64,000 nucleotides of DNA from Bacillus sp. PAMC26568. Lineage in GTDB: Bacteria > Bacillota > Bacilli > Bacillales > Bacillaceae. This document shows positions 24,933 to 34,124 of the stretch, piece after piece. The stretch is taken from assembly GCF_014235785.1 (NCBI RefSeq), contig NZ_CP060137.1:2976001-3040000 (forward strand), written 5' to 3'. The notes beneath the pieces are model-generated. The model searched no databases. It was given only the letters and a program-made list of their open reading frames with translations, and was not told the DNA's origin. How positions within the stretch are numbered: the stretch's first letter is position 1; each line of letters starts with the position of its first letter. The position numbers were made by a program, and so were the translations under genes.

Positions 24933-25625
24933 ATGAAATCATTACAGCTTCGGCGTTCAGATATGGGAAGACTGCTGCTTTCTTTAAAAGGTGAAAGTGA
25001 TCAGAATCCGCTGGAATTACTTGAAGAGATTGGAGTGCCCCATCAAGATTCGAAGAGTACCATTCCTGATTTTTTACGAAATCATAAACCATTTCCAAGA
25101 GGTTTATCAACAAATGAAATTGTTGCTCTTGCTAAGCTTTGTGAGCTTACGTCATTGAAATCTACTTCCATCCAGAACTGGATTAAACGTGATATAAAAG
25201 AATTAATCGGTGCACCTGAACTCGGGAAAAAATATTCAATTGAGCAGGCAGCCATTTTGCTGATTGTGCGCGACTTAAAATCTGTTTTTGATTTTGATAC
25301 AATCAGGCATTTATTGATGACGCTTTTTAATACAATAACAGATCGAAGCGATGACTTAATCTCACCGCTCTCCTACTATACAGCCTACGGGAAGATCCTT
25401 GAAAACATCGAAAGCCTTACCCTTTTTTCTTTATCAGATCATGAGGTAGAGACCAGAATAATAAAAGAAATTGATGCTTCACGAGACTTATTTAAGGAGA
25501 TATCCGGCGATCCCTGGCTGAAGGTGAAAAACATTTTAACGGTAACGGTATTATCGGTCATTTCTTCTCATCTTCAGAGAAGAACTGTCCTGTTTTTTCA
25601 GCAGCACATTTCTGGAACGGATTAG
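24933..25625 (+). CDS. DUF1836 family protein
   Basis: This 230-residue soluble protein starts at an ATG with GAGGTGTGAG immediately upstream. The family resembles MerR/DNA-binding winged-helix proteins at its start: LSTNEIVALAKLCELTSLKS, TSIQNWIKRDIKELIGAPEL and GKKYSIEQAAILLIVRDLKS are the conserved DUF1836 blocks. The C-terminal part is helical. A role as a transcription regulator is suspected for the family, but the targets are unknown. It is divergent from htpX (140 bases between starts), which leaves open a regulatory link. Confidence 0.8.
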   Translation: MKSLQLRRSDMGRLLLSLKGESDQNPLELLEEIGVPHQDSKSTIPDFLRNHKPFPRGLSTNEIVALAKLCELTSLKSTSIQNWIKRDIKELIGAPELGKKYSIEQAAILLIVRDLKSVFDFDTIRHLLMTLFNTITDRSDDLISPLSYYTAYGKILENIESLTLFSLSDHEVETRIIKEIDASRDLFKEISGDPWLKVKNILTVTVLSVISSHLQRRTVLFFQQHISGTD

Positions 25626-25836
25626 GTTTTGATTGATGCTCCCATCTTGCACGCTCAAAAAAAAACACTGCCTTTAAAATCCTTTAAATGTAGGATTTGC
25701 TTTTCATTTCCTATTCATTCAGCGGCTGCAACCATAAACATACGGTGACAATTGCCAGTATATTTTCTCCTTTTTAAACAAAACTAATGAAACAGCCATC
25801 ATCGGCTGGATATTTGTTATAAGGAGTTGAAAACAA

Positions 25837-26040
25837 ATGGCTCGAAGCAGCAACAAATTACTTGTTCCAGGAATTGAACAGGCACTGGACCAAATCAAAT
25901 ATGAAATCGCTCAGGAATTTGGAGTAACTCTTGGATCTGATACAGTAGCACGTTCAAATGGATCTGTAGGCGGAGAAATAACTAAACGTTTAGTGCAGCA
26001 AGCACAAGCTGGGCTCGGCGGACAATCTAAAACTGAATAA
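25837..26040 (+). CDS. Alpha/beta-type small acid-soluble spore protein
   Basis: This 67-residue DNA-binding protein of the spore core shows the invariant motifs [20 protein letters not shown], with the germination protease cleavage site in [12 protein letters not shown], and [20 protein letters not shown]. These proteins coat spore DNA, shift it to an A-like form and protect it from UV, and are degraded at germination. AAGGAG lies before the ATG. It is probably transcribed by sigma-G in the forespore, although I could not fix the promoter with confidence. A terminator follows immediately. Confidence 0.96.
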   Translation: MARSSNKLLVPGIEQALDQIKYEIAQEFGVTLGSDTVARSNGSVGGEITKRLVQQAQAGLGGQSKTE

Positions 26041-26049
26041 CATGGCAAA

Positions 26050-26084
26050 AAACCGCAGAGTACGAGCATTCTGCGGTTTTCTTT
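26050..26084 (+). terminator. Terminator after spore protein gene
   Basis: AACCGCAGA and TCTGCGGTT pair around TACGAGCAT, followed by TTCTTTC. Confidence 0.85.
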
Positions 26085-26196
26085 CGATATGTAGATGGTT
26101 CATGCACTTATTTGAATTGGCTGAGAATCAGTCTTTGCAGAAAAGCACTTTAAAACCGCTCACGATCGCTAATCTTTGACTGTTCCCTGGAGCTAT

Positions 26197-27357
26197 TTAA
26201 TCACGATCTGATCTTGACCCCTCACGATCATCATCATCTTCATCATTGTCATCGTCATCTCTGTCTTCGTTGTTTCGATCATCTTCATTCCGATCACGAT
26301 CTCTTTCATCGTCATCATCATCATCTCTGTCTTCATCACGTGAAGATTTTTTCTTTTGTTCTTCGCGCCATCTTTTTTCCTCTTCTTTTTTCCTCTTTTC
26401 AGCTTCTTTCCATATTTCTTTATATGATATCTGATCTTTTGGAGGTTCAGGAACGCTTGGCTGTTTTTGCGGCACACGCACTTTCTGTTCCTCTTTATTT
26501 ACGTCTGGCTTTTCTTTTTCAATCGGTTTTTCAGAAGCAGGTGGAACTGTCTTCTCTTCTTCCTTAATAGGAGGCTTTTGTTCACCCGAATCTGTTTTCT
26601 CATCGATGTTTTTTTCGGTATCCTCTTCTTTGCCCTTTTCTTCAAGAGAAGGATCAGAGTTTTCAGGTGTTTGCCCTTCTTTTACCTGAGGATTTAATTT
26701 TATATATTTCCCAGTTGAGATGCCTTGATCTGCTGCTTTTTTTCTCGTCTCTGCATCAGATTCAACAGCGTTTACAGTCATGTTCTTTTTTTGGTAAGAG
26801 TTTTTTAATTGTTCAACATCCTCAAGCATTTTCTTTTTAACTGCTTCATGCTCCTGATCAGTCAAAACAGTTGCAACAAAAATCTCCTTACCCTCTTTCA
26901 TGTATCCTAAATCGCTGCTTTTATCGACTATTTTGGTAAAGACTTCTGATAACTTGCGGTTTTTCCAGTCTTTTAGATCGTTAAGCATCTTTTCGCCATC
27001 TTCATTCATCGGCTCTATCAGCACAACCTGAAGCTTCTCATTTAATCCTAACTCAAAGCTTGGATTAATATCGATTGTCATGTAAGCATACACTTTGTCG
27101 TTGTTAAAAACGGGCAGTACAGTAAATAAAATGATCATAAGAGCTATAACAGCCAAAAACCCGTTTCTAATCCCTTTCAAACTAAAAATGCTTATCGACT
27201 TTGCTTCCTTTTCGCTTGTATCTGAAAGTTGAAAAAAAGTTATTTCCTCACCCAGTTCGTATGAACGTTTTTGTTTATTCGCCTTTAAAAACTGTCCATC
27301 AGGGGTAAGCAATGTAACGTAATCATCATTTCGTTCAACGACGATCCCTTTTTTCAT
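26197..27357 (-). CDS. rsgI: Anti-sigma factor RsgI
   Basis: This 386-residue single-pass membrane protein has a cytoplasmic RsgI N-terminal domain at residues 1-55 (MKKGIVVERNDDYVTLLTPD), which binds SigI. A membrane helix follows near residues 63-83 (NGFLAVIALMIILFTVLPVF). The extracellular part starts AYMTIDINPSFELGLN and passes through a Pro/Glu/Lys-rich linker. The last 45 residues are an extreme Asp/Arg/Glu tail, mostly runs of D with R and N. In Bacillus RsgI releases SigI on heat or envelope stress. Its start overlaps the sigI stop by four bases. The acidic tail could bind divalent cations; that is inference. Confidence 0.93.
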   Translation of the reverse strand: MKKGIVVERNDDYVTLLTPDGQFLKANKQKRSYELGEEITFFQLSDTSEKEAKSISIFSLKGIRNGFLAVIALMIILFTVLPVFNNDKVYAYMTIDINPSFELGLNEKLQVVLIEPMNEDGEKMLNDLKDWKNRKLSEVFTKIVDKSSDLGYMKEGKEIFVATVLTDQEHEAVKKKMLEDVEQLKNSYQKKNMTVNAVESDAETRKKAADQGISTGKYIKLNPQVKEGQTPENSDPSLEEKGKEEDTEKNIDEKTDSGEQKPPIKEEEKTVPPASEKPIEKEKPDVNKEEQKVRVPQKQPSVPEPPKDQISYKEIWKEAEKRKKEEEKRWREEQKKKSSRDEDRDDDDDDERDRDRNEDDRNNEDRDDDDNDEDDDDREGSRSDRD

Positions 27358-28100
27358 GATTGAAGCACCCCTCTTATATAGTCTTTCAGATAAATGTAAT
27401 CCCCAGATAAAATAATCGCCATTGCAATAATATATTTTCTATTTCTCTCTATTGTTTTGCGACTGACAGATACAAGCACCTCAAGCTGTTTGACCGGCAG
27501 CTGTTTCTTTGTAAACAGGATGCGCTTGAGATCATCATGCTGAATAAGAATTTGAGCTACTTTTATTGCATTTTGTCTTGCATCCATATGCTTTGGAGAA
27601 TGTTCCATCAATTCTGAAAAAGACAGACCAAATTCCTGCAGCACTTTTTGGAAATAGACAATCTCTTCCCTGCGCTGCTCTTGCTCAATTAATTTCTGAT
27701 GTTCTTCGATTGAGAGATCTGCTTCAATTTTACTTTGTGAAGCCTCTCCTTCTTCATGCTCCTGTAGATCAATATTAACAGTTTGTGCATTTCTGGCTTC
27801 TTTCCGGATATAATCGATCACTTTTCTCTTTATAATCAATTCGGCAAAAGCCAGCAATGAGCTCCCTTTTTCAGTTGAATACTTTTCAATGGCTTCATTG
27901 AAGGCGATAAGCCCAATACTGAATTCATCGTCCCGTTCATCAATGTACCTTTTACAAACCGAAGAAACGGTTTTTGCCACAAAAGGTTTATATTGGTCAA
28001 TTAGTTTGTTTTGCATTTGCTTATCGCCATCTTGAATCATCAAGACAGTTTCTTCTAAAGTTGGTTTCTGTTTGCCAAGTTTAAACAGTAGGCTAAGCAC
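27354..28100 (-). CDS. sigI: RNA polymerase sigma factor SigI
   Basis: This 248-residue sigma factor has region 2 as QYKPFVAKTVSSVCKRYIDE then DDEFSIGLIAFNEAIEKYST and SLLAFAELIIKRKVIDYIRK, and the SigI-specific C-terminal domain ending KQLPVKQLEVLVSVSRKTIE and RNRKYIIAMAIILSGDYIYL. The length matches Bacillus SigI (about 250). It directs heat and cell-wall stress genes and is held by RsgI, encoded immediately downstream with an ATGA overlap. The promoter should lie in the 350 bases before the mosaic repeat; no SigI-type promoter was evident by eye. Confidence 0.95.
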   Translation of the reverse strand: MLSLLFKLGKQKPTLEETVLMIQDGDKQMQNKLIDQYKPFVAKTVSSVCKRYIDERDDEFSIGLIAFNEAIEKYSTEKGSSLLAFAELIIKRKVIDYIRKEARNAQTVNIDLQEHEEGEASQSKIEADLSIEEHQKLIEQEQRREEIVYFQKVLQEFGLSFSELMEHSPKHMDARQNAIKVAQILIQHDDLKRILFTKKQLPVKQLEVLVSVSRKTIERNRKYIIAMAIILSGDYIYLKDYIRGVLQS

Positions 28101-28450
28101 CGATTCTCACCTCAGTTTCTCCCTTATTACTTCGTATATCATAGCTAATTTGCAAGGAGAGCGCAAAGGAAGAAAATTGGAATTATACTTTGCCTGGTGA
28201 AACACGAAGAACGAAGACGGAAAAAATGGAACGTGACTAGCTCTAGTATTTGGTAAATCAAGCAACCTCCTTGTAGATTTTTTTTACTCATTAAACAGCT
28301 ACGAAATGAGACGTGAGTTTGAGGGTGTGTCAAAAAAGTTTTTTACAAATTCATTACAAAGTATGTGAACAATTTGGGAAATTTGGAGGTGAAATCTATT
28401 TATAAGAGAAAATATGGGATTAATGTCCTTTTGATCCAAATAAATATAAA

Positions 28451-28664
28451 GGCTCTTTTCGTATAGTTGCTTTTAGAAAAAATGGTTTATACCTTTAGTG
28501 GATTGAAGCGGAAGGCACTTGAGTCCTGCGGGAAATAGAGGGGAATGGGAGACCCCACAGGCATAGCCGAGAAGGCTCCCATCCCTCACAGCGGAAAGCC
28601 TGCAGCGAAAATCCACGGGTACAATTAATCACCAAAAACAACAATCAATGCGAAAACACCCAAT
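28451..28664 (+). repeat. Long mosaic intergenic repeat, copy B (fullest)
   Basis: It has a left arm GGCTCTTTTCGTATAGTTGC and TTTTAGAAAAAATGGTTTAT, a core starting AGTGGATTGAAGCGGAAGGC with the GGGAGACCCCACAGGCATAG module, and a right arm ending CAACAATCAATGCGAAAACA. Both arms recur, inverted, at 47446-47630. The 600-base gap between sigI and the TerC gene is largely this element. Confidence 0.85.
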
Positions 28665-28697
28665 ATAAAAAAGCACCGAAATCAAATTTGGGTGCTC
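28665..28697 (-). terminator. Terminator of TerC gene
   Basis: On the minus strand AGCACCCAAATTT is followed by a short loop and the pairing half GGTGCT, then TTTTTTATA. Confidence 0.8.
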
Positions 28698-28702
28698 CTT
28701 TC

Positions 28703-29500
28703 TTAATGCCACTTGGCTTTTTCAATCATTTTTTCTTCTTCCGATTCGGGCGTCTCTGTTACTTCTTTTGACAAAAACCATCCGGCTGCTGTGATTCCTG
28801 CAAGAACAATCCAAAAAATAAGCTTCCAGGTAGCGGATTCAATAAAATGCTTATTGATGATATTGATATCAGGATGTGCCAAGGTGTAAAGAGCAAGCTT
28901 AACACCCACCCAGCCAACAATCATAAATGCTGCTGTTTCAAGGCTCGGTCGCTTCTTAAGAAGAGCGACAAAAAAGCTTGCCGCAAATCTCATAATGATC
29001 AGTCCCATGATTCCTCCTGCGAGAATAACTAAAAACTGACCGCCATCAAGACCTCCAATGCTTGGCAGGTTTGTCGCTGGCAAGGTAACAGCAAGGGCCA
29101 CAGCAGCTAAAATGGAATCGACTGCAAATGCGATATCAGCGAGTTCAACCTTGATGACAGTTCCCCAAAATCCTGATTCTTTTCGTTCCTTTTGGTCGTG
29201 GGGATCCTTTTTAAAGACAAATTTCTTCAGAATATGATTCAAGGAAATAAACAGTAAGTAAATGGCTCCAATTGCCTGAACCTGCCATACGTTCACCAAA
29301 AATGAAATCAGGAACAGTGAACCAAACCTGAGTATAAAAGCTCCTGCTAAACCGTAAAATAATGCTTTTTTCCGCTGCTCATCCGGCAAATGCTTAACCA
29401 TCACAGCCATAACTAGTGCATTATCTGCTGCTAAAATTCCTTCAAGTGCAATAAGGACAAGCAGAACCCATCCATATTCGAGTAAAAGAGCTACGTCCAT
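28703..29500 (-). CDS. TerC family membrane protein (manganese exporter type)
   Basis: This 265-residue protein has about seven to nine helices. The family motifs are present: LIALEGILAADNALVMAVMV near the N-terminus (two acidic residues within the membrane) and KVELADIAFAVDSILAAVAL in the middle, the repeated E-x-x-x-A-D-N/S pattern thought to bind metal. GLIIMRFAASFFVALLKKRP completes the fold. Bacillus relatives (MeeF/MeeY, formerly YceF/YkoY) export manganese and help metallate secreted proteins. There is no manganese riboswitch upstream. It is a single gene between two terminators. Confidence 0.9.
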   Translation of the reverse strand: MDVALLLEYGWVLLVLIALEGILAADNALVMAVMVKHLPDEQRKKALFYGLAGAFILRFGSLFLISFLVNVWQVQAIGAIYLLFISLNHILKKFVFKKDPHDQKERKESGFWGTVIKVELADIAFAVDSILAAVALAVTLPATNLPSIGGLDGGQFLVILAGGIMGLIIMRFAASFFVALLKKRPSLETAAFMIVGWVGVKLALYTLAHPDINIINKHFIESATWKLIFWIVLAGITAAGWFLSKEVTETPESEEEKMIEKAKWH

Positions 29501-29562
29501 TTTTACATTCCTCCTATTAGTGTATAAATACTATATACCCAATATCCTCTCTCACTTATCAT

Positions 29563-29597
29563 AAAAAAGCCTTTGCCAAGATTAGGCAAAGGCTTTT
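29563..29597. terminator. Terminator of DedA gene
   Basis: GCCTTTGCC and GGCAAAGGC form a 9-bp stem with flanking A- and T-runs. Confidence 0.9.
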
Positions 29598-29614
29598 AAA
29601 ACGATAGACCTTCT

Positions 29615-30226
29615 TTAATTCTTATGATCAACTGTAGTAGTTTTTACCGTTTTTCTCGTCATAAACTTGTACAAAAGGAAGATGATCACGATCGCAATAC
29701 CTGCAGGAAGCAAATATTCATTTGCGATACTGCCGACTTCTTCCCATTTGTCCCCTAATTTAAATCCAAGATACACATATAAAAACGTTATTGGCAGCAT
29801 AGCGACAAAGGTATAGATTGAGAAGATCCATACATTCATTTTTGCCATCCCGCATGGAATGGAGATCAGCGTTCTTACTCCCGGAAGAAATCGTGCAGTA
29901 AAAGCAACCATTGCTCCATTTTTCGCAAAAAAAGCATCTGCCTTCGCTAGATTTTCTTCATTAATAAACATATATTTGCCGTATTTCAAAAGAAAAGGTC
30001 TGCCGCCATATCGCCCGAGAGCATACAGTGTGAGCGGTCCAATTGTTCCGCCAATTGTTCCGGCAAGCACGGTTCCCCACAATGTCATATCTCCCTGGTA
30101 TACCCAATAACCTGCAAGGGGCAGCACGATTTCTGCCGGCACAAATTCAAAACATAATGCAAGCAGGACTCCGAAATACGATAGATCTTTAAAGTAATCA
30201 ATAAAAGCTAAGATGTATTGTTCCAT
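29615..30226 (-). CDS. DedA family membrane protein
   Basis: This 203-residue protein starts at the ATG giving MEQYILAFIDYFK; the in-frame TTG four codons earlier lies too close to AAAGGAG. Family features are ALCFEFVPAEIVLPLAGYWV (acidic residue in the re-entrant region), GTIGGTIGPLTLYALGRYGG and FTARFLPGVRTLISIPCGMA, with the conserved RFxPGxR motif. DedA proteins act as lipid transporters; members of the group flip undecaprenyl phosphate or phosphatidylethanolamine. It is divergent from uppP, which makes undecaprenyl phosphate, so a shared role in carrier-lipid recycling is plausible. Confidence 0.9.
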   Translation of the reverse strand: MEQYILAFIDYFKDLSYFGVLLALCFEFVPAEIVLPLAGYWVYQGDMTLWGTVLAGTIGGTIGPLTLYALGRYGGRPFLLKYGKYMFINEENLAKADAFFAKNGAMVAFTARFLPGVRTLISIPCGMAKMNVWIFSIYTFVAMLPITFLYVYLGFKLGDKWEEVGSIANEYLLPAGIAIVIIFLLYKFMTRKTVKTTTVDHKN

Positions 30227-30330
30227 GTTTCTTACCAAACTCCTTTTCAGTTCTACAAGCTATCATACTACACATACCATAAAAAAGGGACAGCTTTACA
30301 TATTTTTAATGATAAAAATGAGGTGGAAAA

Positions 30331-31101
30331 ATGGATTGGCTGCAAGCAATCATTTTAGGAATCATTCAAGGATTAACAGAGTTCCTTCCCATCAGTTCGA
30401 CAGGTCATCTTTATTTAGGCAGACAGCTGTTCGGGATGAAAGATGGCGGAATTTTTCTTGATACCATGCTTCATATCGGAACTTTTATCGCTCTCATTGT
30501 GTTTTATAGAGACATTTTAATAAAACTTCTTAAGAATCCATTTCGAAAGCTGACTTTTTTGTTATTTATCGGGACTCTGCCAGCGGTTTTCGCTGGAATC
30601 TTCATCAGTGATTTTTTTGATGGCATCTCTAAGTCAGGTGTTACAATCGGGTGGGAATTTCTCATTACAGGCGTTTTTTTATGGTTTGCAGACTCGATAA
30701 AAAAAGGTGCGAAGAAGCTCGATGATTTAACGTCTGGAGACGCTTTATTTATTGGGACTTTTCAGGCTCTGGCTATTTTTCCGGCCATTTCAAGATCCGG
30801 GATGACGATTGTAGGTGCGTTAATGCGGGGAATAGACAAGGAAACAGCGGCTTACTTTTCTTTTTTGCTGTCGATACCTGCGATATTCGGAGCAATTGTT
30901 TTTCAATTCGCAGACCTTTTCTCAGGTCAGGCGGCAAGGATTGGATTCGTCCCTCTTTTTCTCGCAACATTGAGTGCAGCATTTACTGGCTATCTCGCAG
31001 TAAGATGGATGATCGGGTATGTGAAAAACAATTCTTTAAAAGGATTTGCTATTTATGTATGGGTATTAGGATTGTTAGTGATATTCATTCAAACACTTTG
31101 A
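30331..31101 (+). CDS. uppP: Undecaprenyl-diphosphate phosphatase
   Basis: This 256-residue BacA/UppP-type membrane phosphatase carries the two catalytic motifs: GIIQGLTEFLPISSTGHLYL near residue 12 (E and S/T/H) and AIFPAISRSGMTIVGALMRG near residue 150. It dephosphorylates undecaprenyl diphosphate to regenerate the cell-wall carrier lipid, acting at the outer face of the membrane. GAGGTGG lies before the ATG. The length is slightly shorter than B. subtilis UppP (276). Its divergent neighbour is a DedA protein, a family that includes carrier-lipid flippases. UppP level also influences bacitracin tolerance. Confidence 0.96.
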   Translation: MDWLQAIILGIIQGLTEFLPISSTGHLYLGRQLFGMKDGGIFLDTMLHIGTFIALIVFYRDILIKLLKNPFRKLTFLLFIGTLPAVFAGIFISDFFDGISKSGVTIGWEFLITGVFLWFADSIKKGAKKLDDLTSGDALFIGTFQALAIFPAISRSGMTIVGALMRGIDKETAAYFSFLLSIPAIFGAIVFQFADLFSGQAARIGFVPLFLATLSAAFTGYLAVRWMIGYVKNNSLKGFAIYVWVLGLLVIFIQTL

Positions 31102-31143
31102 GGTAAACCCGCATGAAATAATATCTAATAAAAACATAAATAG

Positions 31144-31171
31144 CACACCAAACCGAAACGGAGTTGGTGTG
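31144..31171 (+). terminator. Terminator after uppP
   Basis: CACACCAA pairs with TTGGTGTG, with CCG/CGG inside the loop, followed by TTATTTACTT. Confidence 0.7.
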
Positions 31172-31237
31172 TTATTTACTTGAAATCAGTAATAAAAACC
31201 GCAAAGAAAATCTGCGCGTTTTAGTGTAAATTGCGAT

Positions 31238-32764
31238 TTACTTCTCAGTTTTATGAGGATCGGCTAGTTTACTTATTTTTTTCCAAAACATCCGCTTTAG
31301 GAAGGCGCGAATCTTTGGATATTTATTGTGATACGGATACCATTGCAGCTCCGACTTTTTCTTCCCATTATCAAGCATGACAGATTTTTCATGGCAAAAA
31401 ACACGTAAACCTTGCTTACCATGATATTTTCCCATCCCGCTTTGCTTGACACCGCCAAAAGGAAGATGCTGGTTTGCTGCAGAAATCATGACATCGTTGA
31501 TAACGGCATTTCCTGTGACAAGCTTCGAAACAATTCGTTTAGCCTTTTTTATATCTTTGCTCCATACACTTGCATTTAATCCGTAAATAGAGTCATTGGC
31601 AAGCTCAATTGCCTCTTCGTCTGTCTGGAATGGCATCACAGCTGCGACTGGACCGAACGTTTCTTCCTGCATCAGCTTCATTTTCTGATGTACCCCAACA
31701 ACAATAGTTGGCGGCAAGAAGAGTCCCTCCGATAAGTCCCATTCATGAGGCTTGATACCTGTGATTAAACGGGCGCCTCCCGCCAACGCCTCTTCAAGCT
31801 GGCCCTTTATGATGTCAATTTGTCCCGGAAAGGTCATTGAACCTATGTCATCATCTGTATCTGTTCCTTGTTTTAGCTTTAACGTTTCATTTTTGAACTT
31901 TTCAATAAACTCGTCATAAACGTTCTGTTCCACATAAATTCTCTCAGAGCTCATGCAAACTTGACCGCTGTTCGTGAAGGCTCCCCATGCAGCACCTTTA
32001 GCTGCCCGGTCAAGATTAGCATCTCCACACACTATGATCGGATCTTTACCGCCAAGCTCTAGTGTCACAGGGATCAGTGCCTTCGCTGCTTCCTCTTGAA
32101 TTTTTTTCCCTGTTGCAACGGAGCCAGTAAAAAAGATATAGTCTGGTTTTCCTTTAGTGAGAGCGGCACCTACTTCCTTGCCTCCATGGGCTACTTGTAC
32201 GAGCCCCTTAGGAAATTTGGCCTGCTCAAACAATTCCTCAATGCACTTACCTACTAAAGGCGTAACTTCGGAAGGTTTTAAGATGACAGCATTTCCTGCA
32301 ATAAGTGCATTCATCATCGGCACCATTGCGAGCTGAAGCGGATAATTCCAAGGTGAAATGACAAGCACGGTTCCCCTTGCCATGTATTCAATATAGCTTT
32401 TCTTTCCAAAGAAGGTCACTGGCGTATGAACCCGATGAGTGGCAAGTGTTCTGGCTGCATGCTTTTCTAAAAATGAAATGGCATCAAGTACTGGGAGCAC
32501 ATCAGCTGTCACAGCCTCAACCTTAACTTTCCCTGTATCGGCTGATAGCACTTCAACTACATCATCTAGACGGTCCATCATGATTTTTTTTAGTTCTTGT
32601 ATGTATGTCAATCTCTTCTTAACGCTTTGTTCCCTCCATTTTAATGAGGCTGCCTGTGAAAGTTCATACATATTAGATATATGATAAATCGGGGTTTCAT
32701 CGATATGATCTGCAACATTCAGCGTTGCTGGATTAAGGACAGTCATAGACTGATTTCGAGACAT
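31238..32764 (-). CDS. Aldehyde dehydrogenase
   Basis: This 508-residue NAD(P)-dependent enzyme starts at the second ATG because GGAGGGA lies seven bases before it. The cofactor site and active site are complete: VISPWNYPLQLAMVPMMNAL, YIFFTGSVATGKKIQEEAAK, the general-base glutamate in VTLELGGKDPIIV, and the nucleophile in TNSGQVCMSSERIYVEQ. The C-terminal tail (YPYHNKYPKIRAFLKRMFWK) extends past the usual end, resembling the class of fatty-aldehyde or YwdH-like enzymes that keep a membrane-associating tail. The substrate is not fixed by the sequence. It is a single gene. Confidence 0.9.
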   Translation of the reverse strand: MSRNQSMTVLNPATLNVADHIDETPIYHISNMYELSQAASLKWREQSVKKRLTYIQELKKIMMDRLDDVVEVLSADTGKVKVEAVTADVLPVLDAISFLEKHAARTLATHRVHTPVTFFGKKSYIEYMARGTVLVISPWNYPLQLAMVPMMNALIAGNAVILKPSEVTPLVGKCIEELFEQAKFPKGLVQVAHGGKEVGAALTKGKPDYIFFTGSVATGKKIQEEAAKALIPVTLELGGKDPIIVCGDANLDRAAKGAAWGAFTNSGQVCMSSERIYVEQNVYDEFIEKFKNETLKLKQGTDTDDDIGSMTFPGQIDIIKGQLEEALAGGARLITGIKPHEWDLSEGLFLPPTIVVGVHQKMKLMQEETFGPVAAVMPFQTDEEAIELANDSIYGLNASVWSKDIKKAKRIVSKLVTGNAVINDVMISAANQHLPFGGVKQSGMGKYHGKQGLRVFCHEKSVMLDNGKKKSELQWYPYHNKYPKIRAFLKRMFWKKISKLADPHKTEK

Positions 32765-33026
32765 ATACATCCCTCCGTTTTAAGCTGAAAGCTCCCATTA
32801 CATGTTTTTAAAGGTTTTCCCATATTTCCAATTCATAAACTTTTTCAGTAATGAAATAGGCTCTACTTTTGTATATCGACTTTATTCCGATAAATTTGAT
32901 ACGTTTTAGACGAATATCAAAAAATCTAACACTTCGAATAAAAAACATGTAAGTTTTACTACACATGTGTACCATTATCCTGCGAAAACTAACTATAAAC
33001 ATGACAAGAAAGCAGGAGAAGAAATC

Positions 33027-33887
33027 ATGCACACGATGTGGAAAGGCTCGATCAGCTTTGGGCTGGTGAATATCCCCATAAAATTATATGCAGCAACTGA
33101 AGATAAAGATGTAAAGCTTAGAAATTTACACAGCAAATGCCATACCCCAATTCAGTATGAGAAGAAATGTCCCAACTGTGATGAGACAGTGGAAAATGAT
33201 GATATTGTTAAAGGATATGAGTATGTAAAAGGCAAGTTTGTCATTTTGGATGATGAAGAATTAAAGCAGCTGAAACAGGAGCATGAAGATAAATCTGTGG
33301 AAATCATCGATTTTGTAAAGCTAGAAGAGATTGATCCTATCTATTTTAACCGTTCCTATTTTGTCGGTCCTGGAGAAAATGGCGGAAAAGCGTATTCCCT
33401 GTTGCGAGAAGCACTTCTTAAATCAGGAAAAATAGGCGTAGCTGAAATGACAATACGGTCAAAGCAGCAGCTTGCAGTCCTTCGTGTGTTTAAAAACACC
33501 ATTGTAATGGAAACCATTCATTATCCGGATGAAGTACGTCAGACAGCAGATGTTCCAAGCGTACCGGAAAAAACAGAGATTGCAGAAAAAGAGCTTGATA
33601 CTGCTATTATGCTGATTGATCAATTAACAACGAGCTTTAATCCCGATACGTACAAAGATGATTATAGAGAGGCACTGCTCGGACTCATTCAGAAGAAAGC
33701 AGGCAAAAACGAAGGAAAAACACCTGCAGATGCTCCGCGCGAAAATGTCGTTGACCTCATGAGTGCGCTTCAGGCAAGCATTGATCGCTCAAAAGAGAAA
33801 CCAGCTGCCAAGAAAGAGCCTGATTCAAAAACAAAAACACAAGAAAAAGCTACGAAAAAGACGAAAACTGCCAGAAAAAAAGCATAA
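33027..33887 (+). CDS. ku: Non-homologous end-joining protein Ku
   Basis: This 286-residue bacterial Ku starts at the ATG (MHTMWKGSISFGLVNIPIKL) with AGGAGAAG upstream. The chain shows LHSKCHTPIQYEKKCPNCDE (a CxxC pair typical of Firmicutes Ku), YFVGPGENGGKAYSLLREAL, and GKIGVAEMTIRSKQQLAVLR. The tail is Lys/Ala/Thr-rich (KKTKTARKKA), as expected for DNA contact. The homodimeric ring binds broken DNA ends and recruits LigD, encoded 0.9 kb downstream on the same strand. In Bacillus the pair is made in the forespore and repairs breaks in germinating spores. Confidence 0.96.
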   Translation: MHTMWKGSISFGLVNIPIKLYAATEDKDVKLRNLHSKCHTPIQYEKKCPNCDETVENDDIVKGYEYVKGKFVILDDEELKQLKQEHEDKSVEIIDFVKLEEIDPIYFNRSYFVGPGENGGKAYSLLREALLKSGKIGVAEMTIRSKQQLAVLRVFKNTIVMETIHYPDEVRQTADVPSVPEKTEIAEKELDTAIMLIDQLTTSFNPDTYKDDYREALLGLIQKKAGKNEGKTPADAPRENVVDLMSALQASIDRSKEKPAAKKEPDSKTKTQEKATKKTKTARKKA

Positions 33888-34096
33888 GCCAAGTTAAGAA
33901 CTTTTAGAGTGGGCAAAATCCGCTAATTCGAATTAATTCCGGTCTTTAAATTTAATTTGCGCGCTATCCTATTTACGCGCTTTCCAACTTAATCAACATA
34001 ATTGTCAAAAAAGGGCAGGCACAAAAGAATTTTTGCAAATCCGTCTGACCGAAGAGTAATGCGTTAAAGCAATACATCAATGCGTCTAATCTTATC

Positions 34097-34124
34097 AAAA
34101 CCTCGTCATTCAAAAACGAGGTTT
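34097..34124 (-). terminator. Terminator overlapping the phosphatase stop codon
   Basis: AAAACCTCGT and ACGAGGTTTT form a 10-bp stem. The stop codon of the gene lies inside the structure. Confidence 0.75.

Noticed and set aside
26214-26567. Histidine-rich plus-strand frame opposite rsgI
   Set aside because: It is the complement of the Asp-rich codons (GAT/GAC) of the RsgI tail and has no ribosome site.
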